Source of the DNA: Tolypeutes matacus
Lineage: Eukaryota > Chordata > Mammalia > Cingulata > Chlamyphoridae
NCBI GenBank assembly: GCA_026826555.1
Contig: JAKSZT010038590.1
Location: forward strand, 775,367-839,366
Reading direction: 5' to 3'
Length of the DNA: 64,000 nt
Position 1 is the stretch's first letter; each line of letters opens with the position of its first letter. Shown here piece after piece: positions 46,842-57,000 of the stretch. The notes beneath the pieces were generated by a model, which searched no databases, was not told the origin of the DNA, and saw only the letters and a list, made by a program, of their open reading frames with translations. The translations under genes and the position numbers were made by a program.

Positions 46842-47297
46842 TGTTATAACCCAGGAGATCGACCACACTCAGACTTTAATCACTTTTATGAGGTTTATTG
46901 AGCTAAGCCCGCGGGCGTCTGCAGCACCTCTCATGCAGGAGAGAACTGCAGCACCCAGGTTTTAAAATGGCTCCTTTTTATAGGGGGTTGCTGTCGCAGT
47001 TTGCAAGCAAGTGCAGTTTGCAAGCAAGCGGGATAAACAGAAGCGGATTTTGGCAGTTAGCTAGCGTTTGCACAGAATGCCCTGATAGCCTGGGGCACAG
47101 CTGCAGGGTTGAGATGTCCTTGCAGGATTGTTCAAAGGAGGGGAGGTTGTATGCTTGTCTGTCCTTGTGAGATTGTTCAAGGGAGGGGAGGGTGTGCTTT
47201 TCAGATAAGACACTTAGGAGACAGTGGGAAACTTTTCTTTTCTAAGTTACTCTGGTTGCCATGAAGGCCTATGGGTAGGCTAATTTAGGGTTCAACA
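46842..47297 (-). repeat. Provirus 3' LTR (456 bp)
   Basis: On the minus strand it begins TGTTGAACCC and ends GGGTTATAACA. A TATA box (TATAAAAAG) lies at 46982-46974 and a polyadenylation signal AATAAA at 46899-46894, so U3 is about 315 bases and R plus U5 the rest. U3 contains two kinds of internal direct repeat: a 16-18-bp unit with 'gcagtttgcaagcaag' (47000-47035) and a roughly 45-bp unit with 'attgttcaa.gg.ggggagg' (47110-47190). Repeated U3 blocks usually act as enhancers. Confidence 0.95.
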
Positions 47298-47315
47298 TTC
47301 CCCACTTCTCTTCTT
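47298..47315 (-). other. Polypurine tract
   Basis: AAGAAGAGAAGTGGGGAA on the minus strand, directly against the U3 start. It is the expected primer site for plus-strand synthesis. Confidence 0.9.
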
Positions 47316-47321
47316 AGTGGG

Positions 47322-48470
47322 TCAAATCATTGACTCATCATAGTGGTCTCCAGTCATTGGCAGGTGTTGGTAGGGTTGGGCTAATACCATTAGTTTGACC
47401 GATTGGACTCTGTCCTTGACAAAAGCTACAAGCCTATTGATAACGATAGGTCCGCAAGTGAGACCCAAAAGTAACAGTATGAGAGGGCCTATTAGGGCTG
47501 AAATTAAAGTAGTCAGCCATGGAGACCAATTGAAAAGGTTCTGAAACCAAGACTCAGAGGATTGTTCTTCTAGATCCCTCTCTCTGAGTCTCTTTTGTAG
47601 TTCTTGCATTGATTGTTTAATAATTTTTGAATGGTTTACATAAAAACAGCAGGCTTCTCCGAGGGCAGCACATAAGCCACCCTGTTTCAGAAACAGTAAA
47701 TCTAGTCCTCTTCTGTTCTGTATAGCTACTTCTGCTAAGGAGTTATCTTGTTTTTCAAGATATTGTACTTGGGTCTGAAGGAGAGAGACATCAGCAGAGA
47801 AAGTAGCTGAAAGTTTTCTAATACCAATGTCAGAGGTAATCATGGCCCCAGCTCCTATGGCTGCTGAACCTGCAATCCCTAAGGTGGCTAAGATAGGGAT
47901 TAGAATTGGAGTCCTTTTTTGTAGTCTAAAATGTTGATCCTGAGCTAGGAAGTGGGCAGTACCTGAGGGTCCAGCATATAGGTAAACCTGGGGAATGATA
48001 TAAACACCAATACATAGGTCAGAAGCATTACTAGGGGCAATACAGCGGGTGATACCAGATGAGCCGGCAAACCAGGTACCATTGGGGGTGATTAAAGTTC
48101 AAGTGGATCCTGCAGCAGTAAGGGGGACAGTGTTCAGGCAATTGTCTTTATAAGGTGAGTTGTCTATGGAGTAGCTGCCGCTGGTGAAACAGATACCTTG
48201 TCCTTGGAGATTGCTGAGGGTGATTTTTTTTCTGATGAGAACAATCAGACAGAATACCAGTCCCAAAATTGTCGGCATTGGTGTAGGAGACGTTCCAGGG
48301 GGCCATTTCTCCCATCAGGTTGGCACCAATCCCCACGTAGTATGATGGTGCCAGATCGACGCAGAGCCAACACTCAGTGGAGATGGCCAGCTGAGTTTCA
48401 TTCAGAAGGGAGAAAACAGAGTCTAGCATAGTTAGCAAAGAATTACTAAAGAAGTTCAATGGGTGCGATG
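47322..48470 (-). pseudogene. env: env remnant: end of SU and complete TM
   Basis: Envelope glycoprotein, mediating fusion in the live virus. Only the C-terminal third of SU survives: CWLC, the disulfide-linkage motif, is at about 48370, near the start of the open piece 48459-48148. A frameshift follows at the T8 run near 48224-48231. Further on lie an RLQKR cleavage-type site (47927-47913), a hydrophobic fusion-peptide stretch, a heptad region, the CX6CC motif (residues 58-66 of the open piece starting 47843), a membrane anchor (about residues 107-135) and a short tail ending at 47322. The signal peptide and receptor-binding part are absent: pol sequence meets SU directly at about 48475. Confidence 0.9.
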
Positions 48471-48479
48471 GTGCTAGGA

Positions 48480-51171
48480 GTTGGGAATTATGGGAGGTAG
48501 TCTTCCATAGATTATTTCAAAAGGGGTTAAATGTTTCAAATAAGGGGTACATCTGGTTTTTAGTAAGGCGAAAGGGAGAAGACTTACCCAACTCTCTCCA
48601 GTCTCCAATTTTAATTTAGTTAAAGTTTCCTTTAAAGTTCTATTCATCCTCTCTACCTGTCCTGAGCTCTGAGGCCTGTAAATGCAATGTAATTTTTAGT
48701 TTATTTTAAGTGCCTCGGCTAGACTTTTGGATATCTTGGCTATGAAAGCTGGGCCATTGTAGGACCCCAACGCCAAGGGTAAGCCAAATCGTGGGAGGAT
48801 TCCTGTCAGGAGGTGCCTGGCGACTACATTGGCAGTCTCATGCTTGGTGGCAAAAGCTTCAGTCCATCCGGAGCAAGTATCTATAAAGACCAGGAGATAT
48901 TTATAGCCGTATTTGCTTTTTCCAATTTCAGTAAAATCTAATTCCCAATGTTCCCCTGGTTCATGGCCTCTGATTCGGACCCCTACACTGTGAGAGATTG
49001 GAGGCCCTGGGTTGACCTGAGTGCATGCTGAGCAATGGGTTACCTCTGAGTTGGTGATGTTCTTCAAATCTTTTGCCCAGTGAAGGCATGGGTCAGAGCA
49101 ATTAGTTCTGCTTTCTGAGTGGAGGTTCCTTGGGGCAAGGCCTGTGACCAGAGTACTTGATTTTTCGTGGTCACTGCTGCGCCTGCATATCTCAGTCCAT
49201 CTTTCAGATAACTGCTTCCATCAGTATAAAGCTTGTAGTCTGGGTTTTCTAGGGGAGTGTCCTGGAGGTCAGGTCTAGATCCAGTGATAGTCTCTAAAAT
49301 ATCCAGGCAATCATGGACAATTTCTCCATATTTAGAATCTAGCAACAGAGTAGCTGGGTTGAGAGCCATGGACTTAGAGAAAGTGACTTGAGGGGGATTT
49401 AGTAGCAGCACCTGATATTGAGTAAGACGCACATTTGAAATCCAACAGTCAGGTGGGGATCTAAGGAGGGCCTCAGTGGTGTGGCCCCTGATAATCTGCA
49501 AGTCCTGGCCCAAGGTCAATTTTTGTGCCCCCTTGACAAGAAGGGCGGTTGCAGGTATCGCTTTCATGCATGATGGCCATCCTGCAGCTACAGGGTCTAG
49601 GTGCTTGGAGAGATAGGTCACTGGGCGTTTCCAAGGCCCTAAGGTTTGAGTGAGGACCCCTTTGGCAATCCCCTTCTTTTCAGCTACAAACAGCTGAAAA
49701 GGCTTCATGATGTCGGGTAGGGCTAAGGCAGGGGCTGAGGCTAAGGCTTGCTTGAGGGCTATAAAAGCCTGTTCTTCTTTTCCGAGTTCAATGAAAGTTA
49801 GGGTCCTTTCCACCTGTGCAGGCATATAAGGGTTTTGCAATTTCAGCAAACCCAAGTATCCAGAGCCTGCAGTAGCCTACCGCCCCTAGGAATTCCCGTA
49901 CCTGGCGCTTGGTGGTTAGAGTTGGGATATTCAGGATAGCTTCTATCCGTCCCAGAGATGGGGTCCTCTTACCTTCTTCCAGATGGTAGCCCAAATATGT
50001 GGCTTTTTGCACGCAGATCTGAGCCTTTTTCATGGACACCCGGTAGTCGAGGCGTGCTAGTTCAGAGAGTAGTTCCTTGGTGGCGATTAGGCAATCCTCT
50101 TCTGATTCTGCTGCAAGAAGAAGGTCATCTACATATTGCAAAAGAGGTACCTGAGGGTGGGATTCCCTGAATCCCAGGAGGTCTCGGCTCAGGGCTTCAT
50201 CAAAGATGGTTGGAGAATTCTTGAATCCTTGTGGGAGTCTAGTCCAGGTTAGATGGCCTGAAAATCCCCCTTCGGGGTCCGTCCACTCAAAGGCGAAGAT
50301 GGGTCGGCTCTGAGGGGCCAATGGTAAGGTGAAGAAAGCATCTTTCAGGTCCAGTACAGAATAGAAAGTCCGTCCTGGAGGCAGAGAGCTCAAAAGGGTA
50401 TAAGGGTTAGGTACAGTGGGGTGAATGGTTTCAACCCTCCTATTGACTTCTCTCAGTCCTGTACTGGTCTATAATCTTCGGTCCCTGGCTTTTTACTGGT
50501 AAAAGGGGGGTATTCCAGGGTGATTGGCAGGGAGTCAGTATCCTCACTTCTCTTAATCTCTTGATGTTTCGCTATGCCTTCCCTTGCCTTCTGAGGTATG
50601 GGGTGTTGCTTGACTTGGATGGGGAGAGCAGTACTCATGAGTTGCACAATGATAGGGGTTGATGCAAAGCCAATCCTGGCGGGTTGCTCTCTGCCCAGAC
50701 CCCAGGGATTTTAGTAAGTAGTTCCTGGATATAGCTTTCTCCTATAGCCCCCTTGGGCTCTTGTTCAAATAGAATATATTCTTCAGAGATAGGGACAGTT
50801 AACATAATTGATTGAGGGAGCTGATCTCCCAGTTGCAAAATTGTTTCCCCATCTTTAATTGAAATGGTTGCCTTTAATTTTTGCAGCAAGTCTCGGCCTA
50901 AGAGGGGGTATGGGCATTCTGGCATTACTAAGAAGGAATGGGTAACAGTACCCTTTCCTAAGTCAGTAATTTGGGCTTGAGTCCAGGGGTAAGATTTAGG
51001 TTTTCCTGTTGCCCCTATGATAGAAGTCTTCTGGGATGAAAGTTCCCCAGTTGTCTCTTGGAGAACTGAAAAGGTGGCCCCTGTGTCTACTAGGAATTCA
51101 GTTGGCTTCCCTTCGACTGTTAACTTTATCATGGGTTCCTGGGGGCCAAGTGTAAAGGAACCCTGACCCCC
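48480..51171 (-). pseudogene. pol: pro-pol: protease, RT, RNase H, integrase, with frameshifts
   Basis: The frame continues from gag after UGA (51174-51172). Protease: LVDTGATFSVL (active-site DTG) in the open piece 51132-50635. A frameshift at about 50645 leads to 50647-50453, another at about 50455 to the reverse transcriptase piece 50393-49788, with YVDDLLLAA at the catalytic site. A shift near 49840 leads to the connection and RNase H (49855-49064; LYTDGSSYLKDG, QKAELIALTHA). A shift near 49070 leads to integrase (49067-48696; HCSACTQV, WELDFTEIG, then GSYNGPAF, where the second catalytic aspartate is Tyr). Integrase ends early, by a stop at 48696, with traces to about 48480. Confidence 0.94.
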
Positions 51172-51177
51172 TCAATC
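51160..51177 (-). other. gag-pol junction: in-frame UGA, readthrough context
   Basis: On the minus strand gag ends GAT TGA and the frame continues GGG GGT CAG GGT without a shift into protease. Gammaretroviruses make Gag-Pol by reading through a stop codon followed by a GGxGGxCAG-like stretch and a pseudoknot. Here the stop is UGA rather than the usual UAG. Confidence 0.8.
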
Positions 51178-52719
51178 TTCAGTTTCTACTAAGAGGCGGG
51201 CCGGTTCCTTAGCTTCCTGAGCCCTTCTGCCTATCAACTTAGGACAATCCTTTTTCCAGTGCCCCATCCCCTTGCAAAAGGCACATTGGTTCTTCTTTAG
51301 GTCTCCTCTCTCCGGCCGTCCCTTGGAGGGATGGGGTTTCCGGGTTGGTGCTGCCAGCAAGATTCGTGAGAGCTGCTTGGTCTGCTCCCGAATAGGATCT
51401 TCTCTATTTTGGAAAACTTTCTGAGCTATTTCTATCAATTCACTTCTGGCTTTTCCTTCAAACCCTTCTTGCTTTTGAAGTTTTTTTCTAATATCTGGGG
51501 CCGACTGAGAGACAAACGCCATGTTTACCATTCGTCTGTTATTTTTATCTTCTGGGTCTAAGGGGGTGTACATTCGATATGCCTCCAATAATTTCTCTAA
51601 GAAAGCAGCCGGGGACTCATCCTTACCCTGCATGACTGCACTAACCTTAGTTAAATTAGTAGGCTTTTTAGCTGCAGCCCTTAGACCCCTAAGTAGAGAC
51701 TGGCGATAGTGGCGCAAGGCTGTCATCCCTGCATCAGTGTTAGGGTTCCAACGAGGAGGACTCGAAGGGAGTAATTCCTCTAATTCATCCCTCCTAGTCT
51801 GGGAGTCCCCCTCATTGTCCCCCAAGATAATCTTAGCAGCCTCCTGATGGATTCCCTCTCTCTCCTCAGAAGTGAAAAAAGTTTGTAAAATCTGTTGACA
51901 ATCATCCCAGGTAGGCTGATGAGTGCGGAAAATAGTTTCTAAAAGTGAAATCAGCCTCTGGGGGTCCTCTGAAAAAGGAGGGTTCTGGTGTTTCCAATTA
52001 TAGAGATCAGAGGTGGAAAATGGGACATAAATCATTCGAGTATGGCCTGGAGGTGCCCCTGGTTGAGGAGGAACTTCCCTGAGTGGCAACAGGGGCACTG
52101 AAGAATCAGGCCCTGGTGGAGGGGGCTGATAGAGAGATCCCCCTCTTGTGTGGGGAGGACTCTGGACTTCCCCTTGGGGCGAGCGCCCTGGGGCCTGTTG
52201 CTGCGAGGGAGTTCTTGGGCAAGTCAGGGGGTCAAATAAGCTTTCAGCTATATCATCAGTTTCCCCCGGCAGAACAGGATATAAACGGGGTTTCTGTTTC
52301 TCTGGTTTCTCATCTTTCTTTTCTTTCGGGGGACCCCGTGCCCCTCGAGGTTTCAGGGCAGTTACTAAAATGGTTTTTCTGCCTACCCTTGCATACATAT
52401 CCCCCTTCCCTGGTTTCTGGCATTTCTGGATATAATCTACTTTATCATACACAATGTCAATCTAAACACCTATATAAACCCTTTGGTCGGGGTGGGGAAC
52501 CCCATAAACAACAGACCGTACAGCAAACAACAGAGATAAATCATATGAGCCTTCCGAAGGCCAATCTATTCGGAAGGCTGGCCGTTCAAGTTCACAGAGG
52601 GTCTGTAGGAAGCCTGGATCTGCTGGCTTCCTATAGTCACAGGATCTCTTAAAGAAATCAGAAAAATTAGCAAGAATGCATTCAAGAGGAGTCCGCAGAG
52701 TGGATTTTCCTTGTCCCAT
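51172..52719 (-). pseudogene. gag: gag, complete except for one in-frame stop
   Basis: Structural polyprotein (matrix, p12-like, capsid, nucleocapsid). ATG 52719 gives MGQG, with the glycine needed for myristoylation. The frame is 515 codons to UGA 51174-51172 and is interrupted only by TAG at 52464-52462, about 85 codons in, within matrix. A proline-rich middle (LYQPPPPGP) follows, then capsid with an MHR-like helix region (about 51500-52000), and a single CCHC knuckle CAFCKGMGHWKKDC (51290-51243). No classic PPPY is visible. An in-frame ATG at 52809 lies in the leader, and the 30 residues it would add look hydrophobic, but MGQG is the family's usual start. Confidence 0.93.
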
Positions 52720-53107
52720 CCTGTCAGGGTTGAAACAGTTAAAACACCAAGAAACACTGAACATAGACAGACAAACGAACAAAACACTGGAGACTAGTCT
52801 CACTCCCACTCACACAGCCAAATACCAAAGTGAAACCTAACGGTTTCCAAAATCAGGAGAGGGCATCCCGTCCCTGATTCGGGGTGTGCAGTCCCACGGC
52901 GTCCGCCTGCAACAGCCCCCACAAATGCTCCGGAGCCAACACAAAAGGGAGAATCCCTTACCAGATTCCTCGAGGCCACCATCCTAGTCTGAATCCAATC
53001 ACGAATTAAAAGCAAAGGCGAGGAAGTGGAGGCACTTCCCTCTTAGTCTGAGGAGGTCGACCCCAATTAAGGGGGACCTCGTGGTTGATCCCGCTGGGGC
53101 CTCCAAA
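52720..53107 (-). other. Provirus leader (PBS to gag)
   Basis: The untranslated leader between the 5' LTR and gag, expected to contain the splice donor and packaging signal. Frames on this strand (53015-52800 and 52787-52566) are short and probably not translated. I could not assign the splice donor with confidence. Confidence 0.75.
53088..53105 (-). other. Primer-binding site, tRNA-Thr-like
   Basis: The minus strand reads TGGAGGCCCCAGCGGGAT, two bases after the LTR end. Its complement fits the 3' end of a mammalian tRNA-Thr (…GCTGGGGCCTCCA) except for one base position near its far end. The tRNA sequence was recalled, not looked up. A tRNA-Thr primer would set this provirus apart from proline- or glycine-primed gammaretroviruses. 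Confidence 0.7.
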
Positions 53108-53558
53108 TGTTATAACCCAGGAGATCGACCACACTCAGACTTTAACCACTTTTATGAGGTTTATTGAGCTAAGCCCGCGGGCGTCTGCAGCACCTCTCAT
53201 GCAGGAGAGAACTGCAGCACCCAGGTTTTAAAATGGCTTCTTTTTATAGGGGGTTGCTGTCGCAGTTTGCAAGCAAGCGCAGTTTGCAAGCAAGAGGGAT
53301 AAACAGAAGCGGATTTTGGCAGTTAGCTAGTGTTTGCACAGAATGCCCTGATAGCCTGGGGCACAGCTGCAGGGTTGAGATGTCCTTGCAGGATTGTTCA
53401 AAGGAGGGGAGGTTGTATGCTTGTCTGTCCTTGTGAGATTGTTCAAGGGAGGGGAAGGTGTGCTTTTCAGATAAGACACTTAGGAGACAATGGGAAACTT
53501 TTCTAAGTTACTCTGGTTGCCATGAAGGCCTATGGGTAGGCTAATTTAGGGTTCAACA
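53108..53558 (-). repeat. Provirus 5' LTR (451 bp)
   Basis: Partner of the 46842-47297 LTR, with TATA at 53248-53240 and AATAAA at 53165-53160. The seven differences are scattered, and a 5-bp run (TTTTC-type) is lost or gained near the U3 start. The identity of the rest shows that gene conversion or recency has kept the pair alike. Confidence 0.95.
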
Positions 53559-53562
53559 CTAC
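53559..53562. repeat. Provirus TSD (right), CTAC
   Basis: Matches 46838-46841. Confidence 0.85.
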
Positions 53563-53934
53563 AATGATACCATGTTCATGATGTTGAAAGGATATGGCTC
53601 AATAGTATGGTCAATATTAATTATTCTGTGGTTTGAAAAAATGAAGTAAACTCACACTGACATTTGGTGCTAAATTTGAGAGTTTAAATCAGTGTGATAG
53701 AGGCTTTTAATCCTCCACAATTTTTGTCTTCTCTCAGACATGCCAGTGAATTGAAGGTTAGCTTTGAACAGTTGCTGAAATTACTCTGATGTGTGTTAGT
53801 CTTTCTAATACTCTCCTTCTTGGAAACAAATTTCCTCATGACATGTATTTTTCCTCACTGCACTGAATAATAAGGACTACTGGTTGAAACACAGGCAACC
53901 CTGATGGTCTTTGGCTTAAGAACATTGATAATTA
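53563..53934. other. Nothing recognised
   Basis: AT-rich flank between the provirus and segment C, with no frame or known repeat. Confidence 0.4.
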
Positions 53935-53959
53935 CCAGGTTAAAAGATTAGTGGAGAGG

Positions 53960-54700
53960 ATAAGCAACATTCATAGATGCATGAGAAATTTCACCAGAGG
54001 TTGGATACTATAGTGTCCAATGAAAGACTAGAAATAAAATGAAATAAAACAACAAACACAAAAACAATATCAGAACAAATAATTCCTTCAACAGTTTCAT
54101 CAACAGAGCCAGTAGAGCTGAGGAAAGAGTGAGTGAACCTGAAGATAAGCTAAAAGGAATTATCAAAGCAGAAATAAAGTTAATGAAAAACAAAGAATGG
54201 AAAATATATCCCAGAGCTCTAGGACAATAATAATGAATTTAATATACATGGAGTTAGAGTTCTGAATAAGATTAGAGAAGGAATGGAACAGAAGAAATAT
54301 TCGAGGAGATAATGACATAATGGTAAGACTTTTACAAAAATAAGGAAATACTTCAATCTTTCTACATACAAATATCAGCTAATCTCCAGGAAGGATAAAT
54401 ACAAAAACTACATCAACCTACCATAAAACATACCAAGATTCACCACACTCCAGGCTGAAAAACAAATATAAATATAAAATTATGAAGGTAATCATAGGAA
54501 TATAAATATAACATTCATAAGAAAAAAGCATAAATATTTGAGACCTGTCATCCATAATTTGCTAGAAAATAATGGGAAGATATATTTAAAGTTCTGAAAA
54601 ATAAAAAGTCATTGCAAAATTGAATACCTACTGAAAACAACTTTCAAATGTAAAACACAATAGAGATATTTCAGGAATTTAACACACATGTAAACACTCA
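53960..54700 (+). repeat. Ancient L1 ORF1-region fragment (segment C)
   Basis: Same piece as in A and B, with 'tgaatttaatatacatggagttagagttctgaa', 'aggaatggaacagaagaaatattcgaggag' and 'tctccaggaaggataaat'. No frame is left. Confidence 0.6.
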
Positions 54701-55178
54701 CATATTAAATATTTGAATAAATTATTGAACAATAATGAACAGTGAAAATTCATTAATATTTTACTCCTAAAACAGAGATTGAACTTCATTTTAATCTTTC
54801 AAAAATCATGAAAGAAAATGAACTATTATAATTTTACACAGAAAACAATTGAAATTAAAATAATACTAATAACTTGAATGCAAAAAGGATATCTAATAGT
54901 CATTACTTAAGTTTAAATGAGAAATAATTAAATAATGGGAAAATATTTTTAAAAGCATAACTGCTTAAAAATCCATTGACTAGAAGATAAAATTAAACTT
55001 GAAATTCTGGATTATGTAGGGGAATATTTTAAAGAAAATTATAGTACATACCTAACTAAATGTTATGGGATGTAACAAAATTTGGATTAATTAATCATTC
55101 TTAGCTTTAAAACCTTTCTCAATTATTTTTTTTATAGCTAATTGTCCAAGAATTTAACTCAAGTATTTATTTCTTTTT

Positions 55179-55191
55179 AAAGAGCATAGCA
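55179..55191. repeat. TSD of the twin-primed L1 (left), AAAGAGCATAGCA
   Basis: Identical to 55642-55654. Segment A at 17550 shows the unoccupied site. Confidence 0.92.
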
Positions 55192-55641
55192 TATACTGTT
55201 CATCCTTCAATGCCTGGCTTGCTTCACTCAACATAAGGTCTTCAAGATTCATCCATGTTATTCCATGTGTTAGCACTTTGTTCCTTCTTACAGCTGAGTA
55301 ATATTCCATTGTATGTATGTACCACATTTTGCTTTTCCATTCGTCTGTTGATGGGCACCGGGGCTGATTCCAGGATGTGTAAGTTCATTGAGGGTGGTGG
55401 GCCACACTGTGGGAGATGTTTGTGTGGGATGTGGTGGGAGGTGTGGGAGGTGGGGAACATGGGAATCCCAGTGGGTTCCGTGTAATATTTTGGGTAATCT
55501 AAGCACCTCTTAAAATATATGTATATATATATATTTTGTAAGCAAATACACATATATGCATATATATTTATATATCATATTGCAAATGTTTGTATGTATT
55601 GTGAGAATTTTGATTTTTACCCATAATAAAAAAAAATAAAT
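55192..55641 (+). mobile_element. Short L1-type insertion with 5' inversion (450 bp)
   Basis: One insert flanked by the 13-bp TSD. The left part (55192-55372) is the end of L1 ORF2 and start of its 3' UTR on the minus strand, nearly identical to 39390-39575 of the full-length L1. The right part (55373-55641) is on the plus strand, with 'gtgtgggaggtggggaacatgggaatcc' and 'taatctaagca' of the X-family tail, AT-rich repeats and a final A-rich tail. Either the X-family is a 3' end used by this L1 group, or the copy is chimeric. Confidence 0.88.
55517..55585. repeat. AT-rich (TATATG)n tract in the L1 insert
   Basis: Irregular TA, TATG and CATA units. It is probably polymorphic. Confidence 0.8.
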
Positions 55642-55654
55642 AAAGAGCATAGCA
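55642..55654. repeat. TSD of the twin-primed L1 (right)
   Basis: AAAGAGCATAGCA, identical to 55179-55191. Confidence 0.92.
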
Positions 55655-56589
55655 AAGATATAAATCAGAAGAAAGAAAATGATTTTTTAAATCTTACCAA
55701 AATTATACAAATAAATATTAATTATTAAAACTTGTTAACACATAACAGAATGTTAGGCATGTCAAATGTTTAGCAAGTAGATAAAAAATAAGGTATTACT
55801 GCAGGCAGATATTCAACTTCATTAATTTATAAAACTTCATGTCTAAGAGCATTGCAAGAGGAGATTCTTGGTTTAACTCAAGGACCAAGAAAATATAAAT
55901 TTAAATGCCAAAGGAATTTTTAAAATATATAGTGATGCGTAGAACTCAAAAACATCAAAATAGAAATAGAAAATGATGACAAAATTTTATATGTGTGTAA
56001 TATATACATACACATACATAAGATTAATCTAGAAGACTGCAGATAAAGCTATCAAAAATTATTAAAGCTATTTTCTTTAATTATTGAATGTATCATACAT
56101 TTTCTTCAATGTTCACACCTATATACTTTTATGTACTATATAATTATTTTAGAGTGTTTTACTTTACAATTGGACCAAATATTAAAGTCTTTTATTAGCT
56201 TTTAATTTTTTGTTCATTAATGAGAATAACTAAAATAATTTAAAAAATATCAGTGTACATTTTCATAACAATAACAACTGTGTATTCAGAGTTTTGTCAT
56301 AATATAATTATTATGATCATTGTGGTTAAAATATATTAGTACTGCATTTAATTATTTCCATTCACTTTCAGATTTCATCTTTACAATAACTTTATTGATT
56401 AGAATTATCATTTTTATTGTATAGTTGAGCAAAGTAGATTTAAAATTTCAGTACCTTACTAAGAATTGTACAGCTAAAAATCTTACATATCTAGAAATTA
56501 AATCTGGATTGTTCAGTCCAAACCAGTACTGTTTACTACTGTGCTATACTTCTTCTCAAAGAATAAATGGAAGGTCTTCTGAAAATGAT

Positions 56590-57000
56590 TCAGTAAATCC
56601 AATCATATAGGATAAAATGATGAGTGTGTGGCAGATTTTCATGATCATAAGCCATTGAAGAGAGAAAGAAACTTTCAGTGGTAATCAAGAAGGAAAAAAG
56701 AGGTCTGGGTGAAGCAGCCCATGAATGAAATATTGTTTGAAGTCAGTAAGTTCTCCAAGGTTTTTGTCATGATGACTGTTGAGTAAATGAGGTCAAGGAC
56801 TGAGGGAAAAAATACTTGGGGGTGTGAAGTTGAAGATTTAGGTGAATTATCAGTATTGTTCCTGTATTCTCCAGCACAGTAATCAGGCAAATCAGGAGAA
56901 ATAAAATTAAGAGGACCACCTGGATCTCTTCAGAGTCTGTCAATCCCATAAAGATGAAGCCAGGAAAATTTGTGTTATTCCTAGTTCCTATAGAATTCAC
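56590..57000 (-). pseudogene. Olfactory receptor pseudogene C (class II), 5' half only
   Basis: The open start 57000-56767 gives [17 protein letters not shown], then [18 protein letters not shown] and helix 1, and [10 protein letters not shown] at the helix 2 entry, where the usual P-MYFF has Met to Lys. A frameshift near 56800 leads to 56890-56675, with [16 protein letters not shown] and [10 protein letters not shown]. After LSSMAYD-like sequence the DRY region is deleted, and a last stretch reads MIGFTESF (helix 4). At about 56585 the coding DNA joins directly to 'agaccttccatttattc', sequence that lies some 300 bases past the 3' end of the gene in copy A, so helices 5-7 were lost by deletion. 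Confidence 0.92.

Larger units (their letters stand above)
46842..53558 (-). mobile_element. Gammaretrovirus-like endogenous provirus (6,717 bp)
   Basis: Complete structure on the minus strand: 5' LTR 53558-53108, PBS 53105-53088, gag from 52719, pro-pol in the same frame after a UGA, env remnant, polypurine tract 47315-47298, 3' LTR 47297-46842, and the 4-bp TSD CTAC. A single CCHC zinc knuckle, protease and pol in frame with gag, and the CX6CC motif in the transmembrane protein all point to class I (gamma). The LTRs differ at 7 sites and one 5-bp indel. Assuming 2-4.5 x 10^-9 substitutions per site per year, this gives very roughly 2-4 million years. All coding regions are damaged, and most of the env surface subunit is missing. 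Confidence 0.95.

Noticed and set aside
52083..52652. 189-codon plus-strand frame over gag
   Set aside because: Antisense of the gag matrix and proline-rich parts. The minus-strand reading has clear retroviral motifs.
46842..53558. Replication-competent provirus
   Set aside because: A stop in gag, several pol frameshifts, an integrase active-site change and loss of most of SU rule it out.
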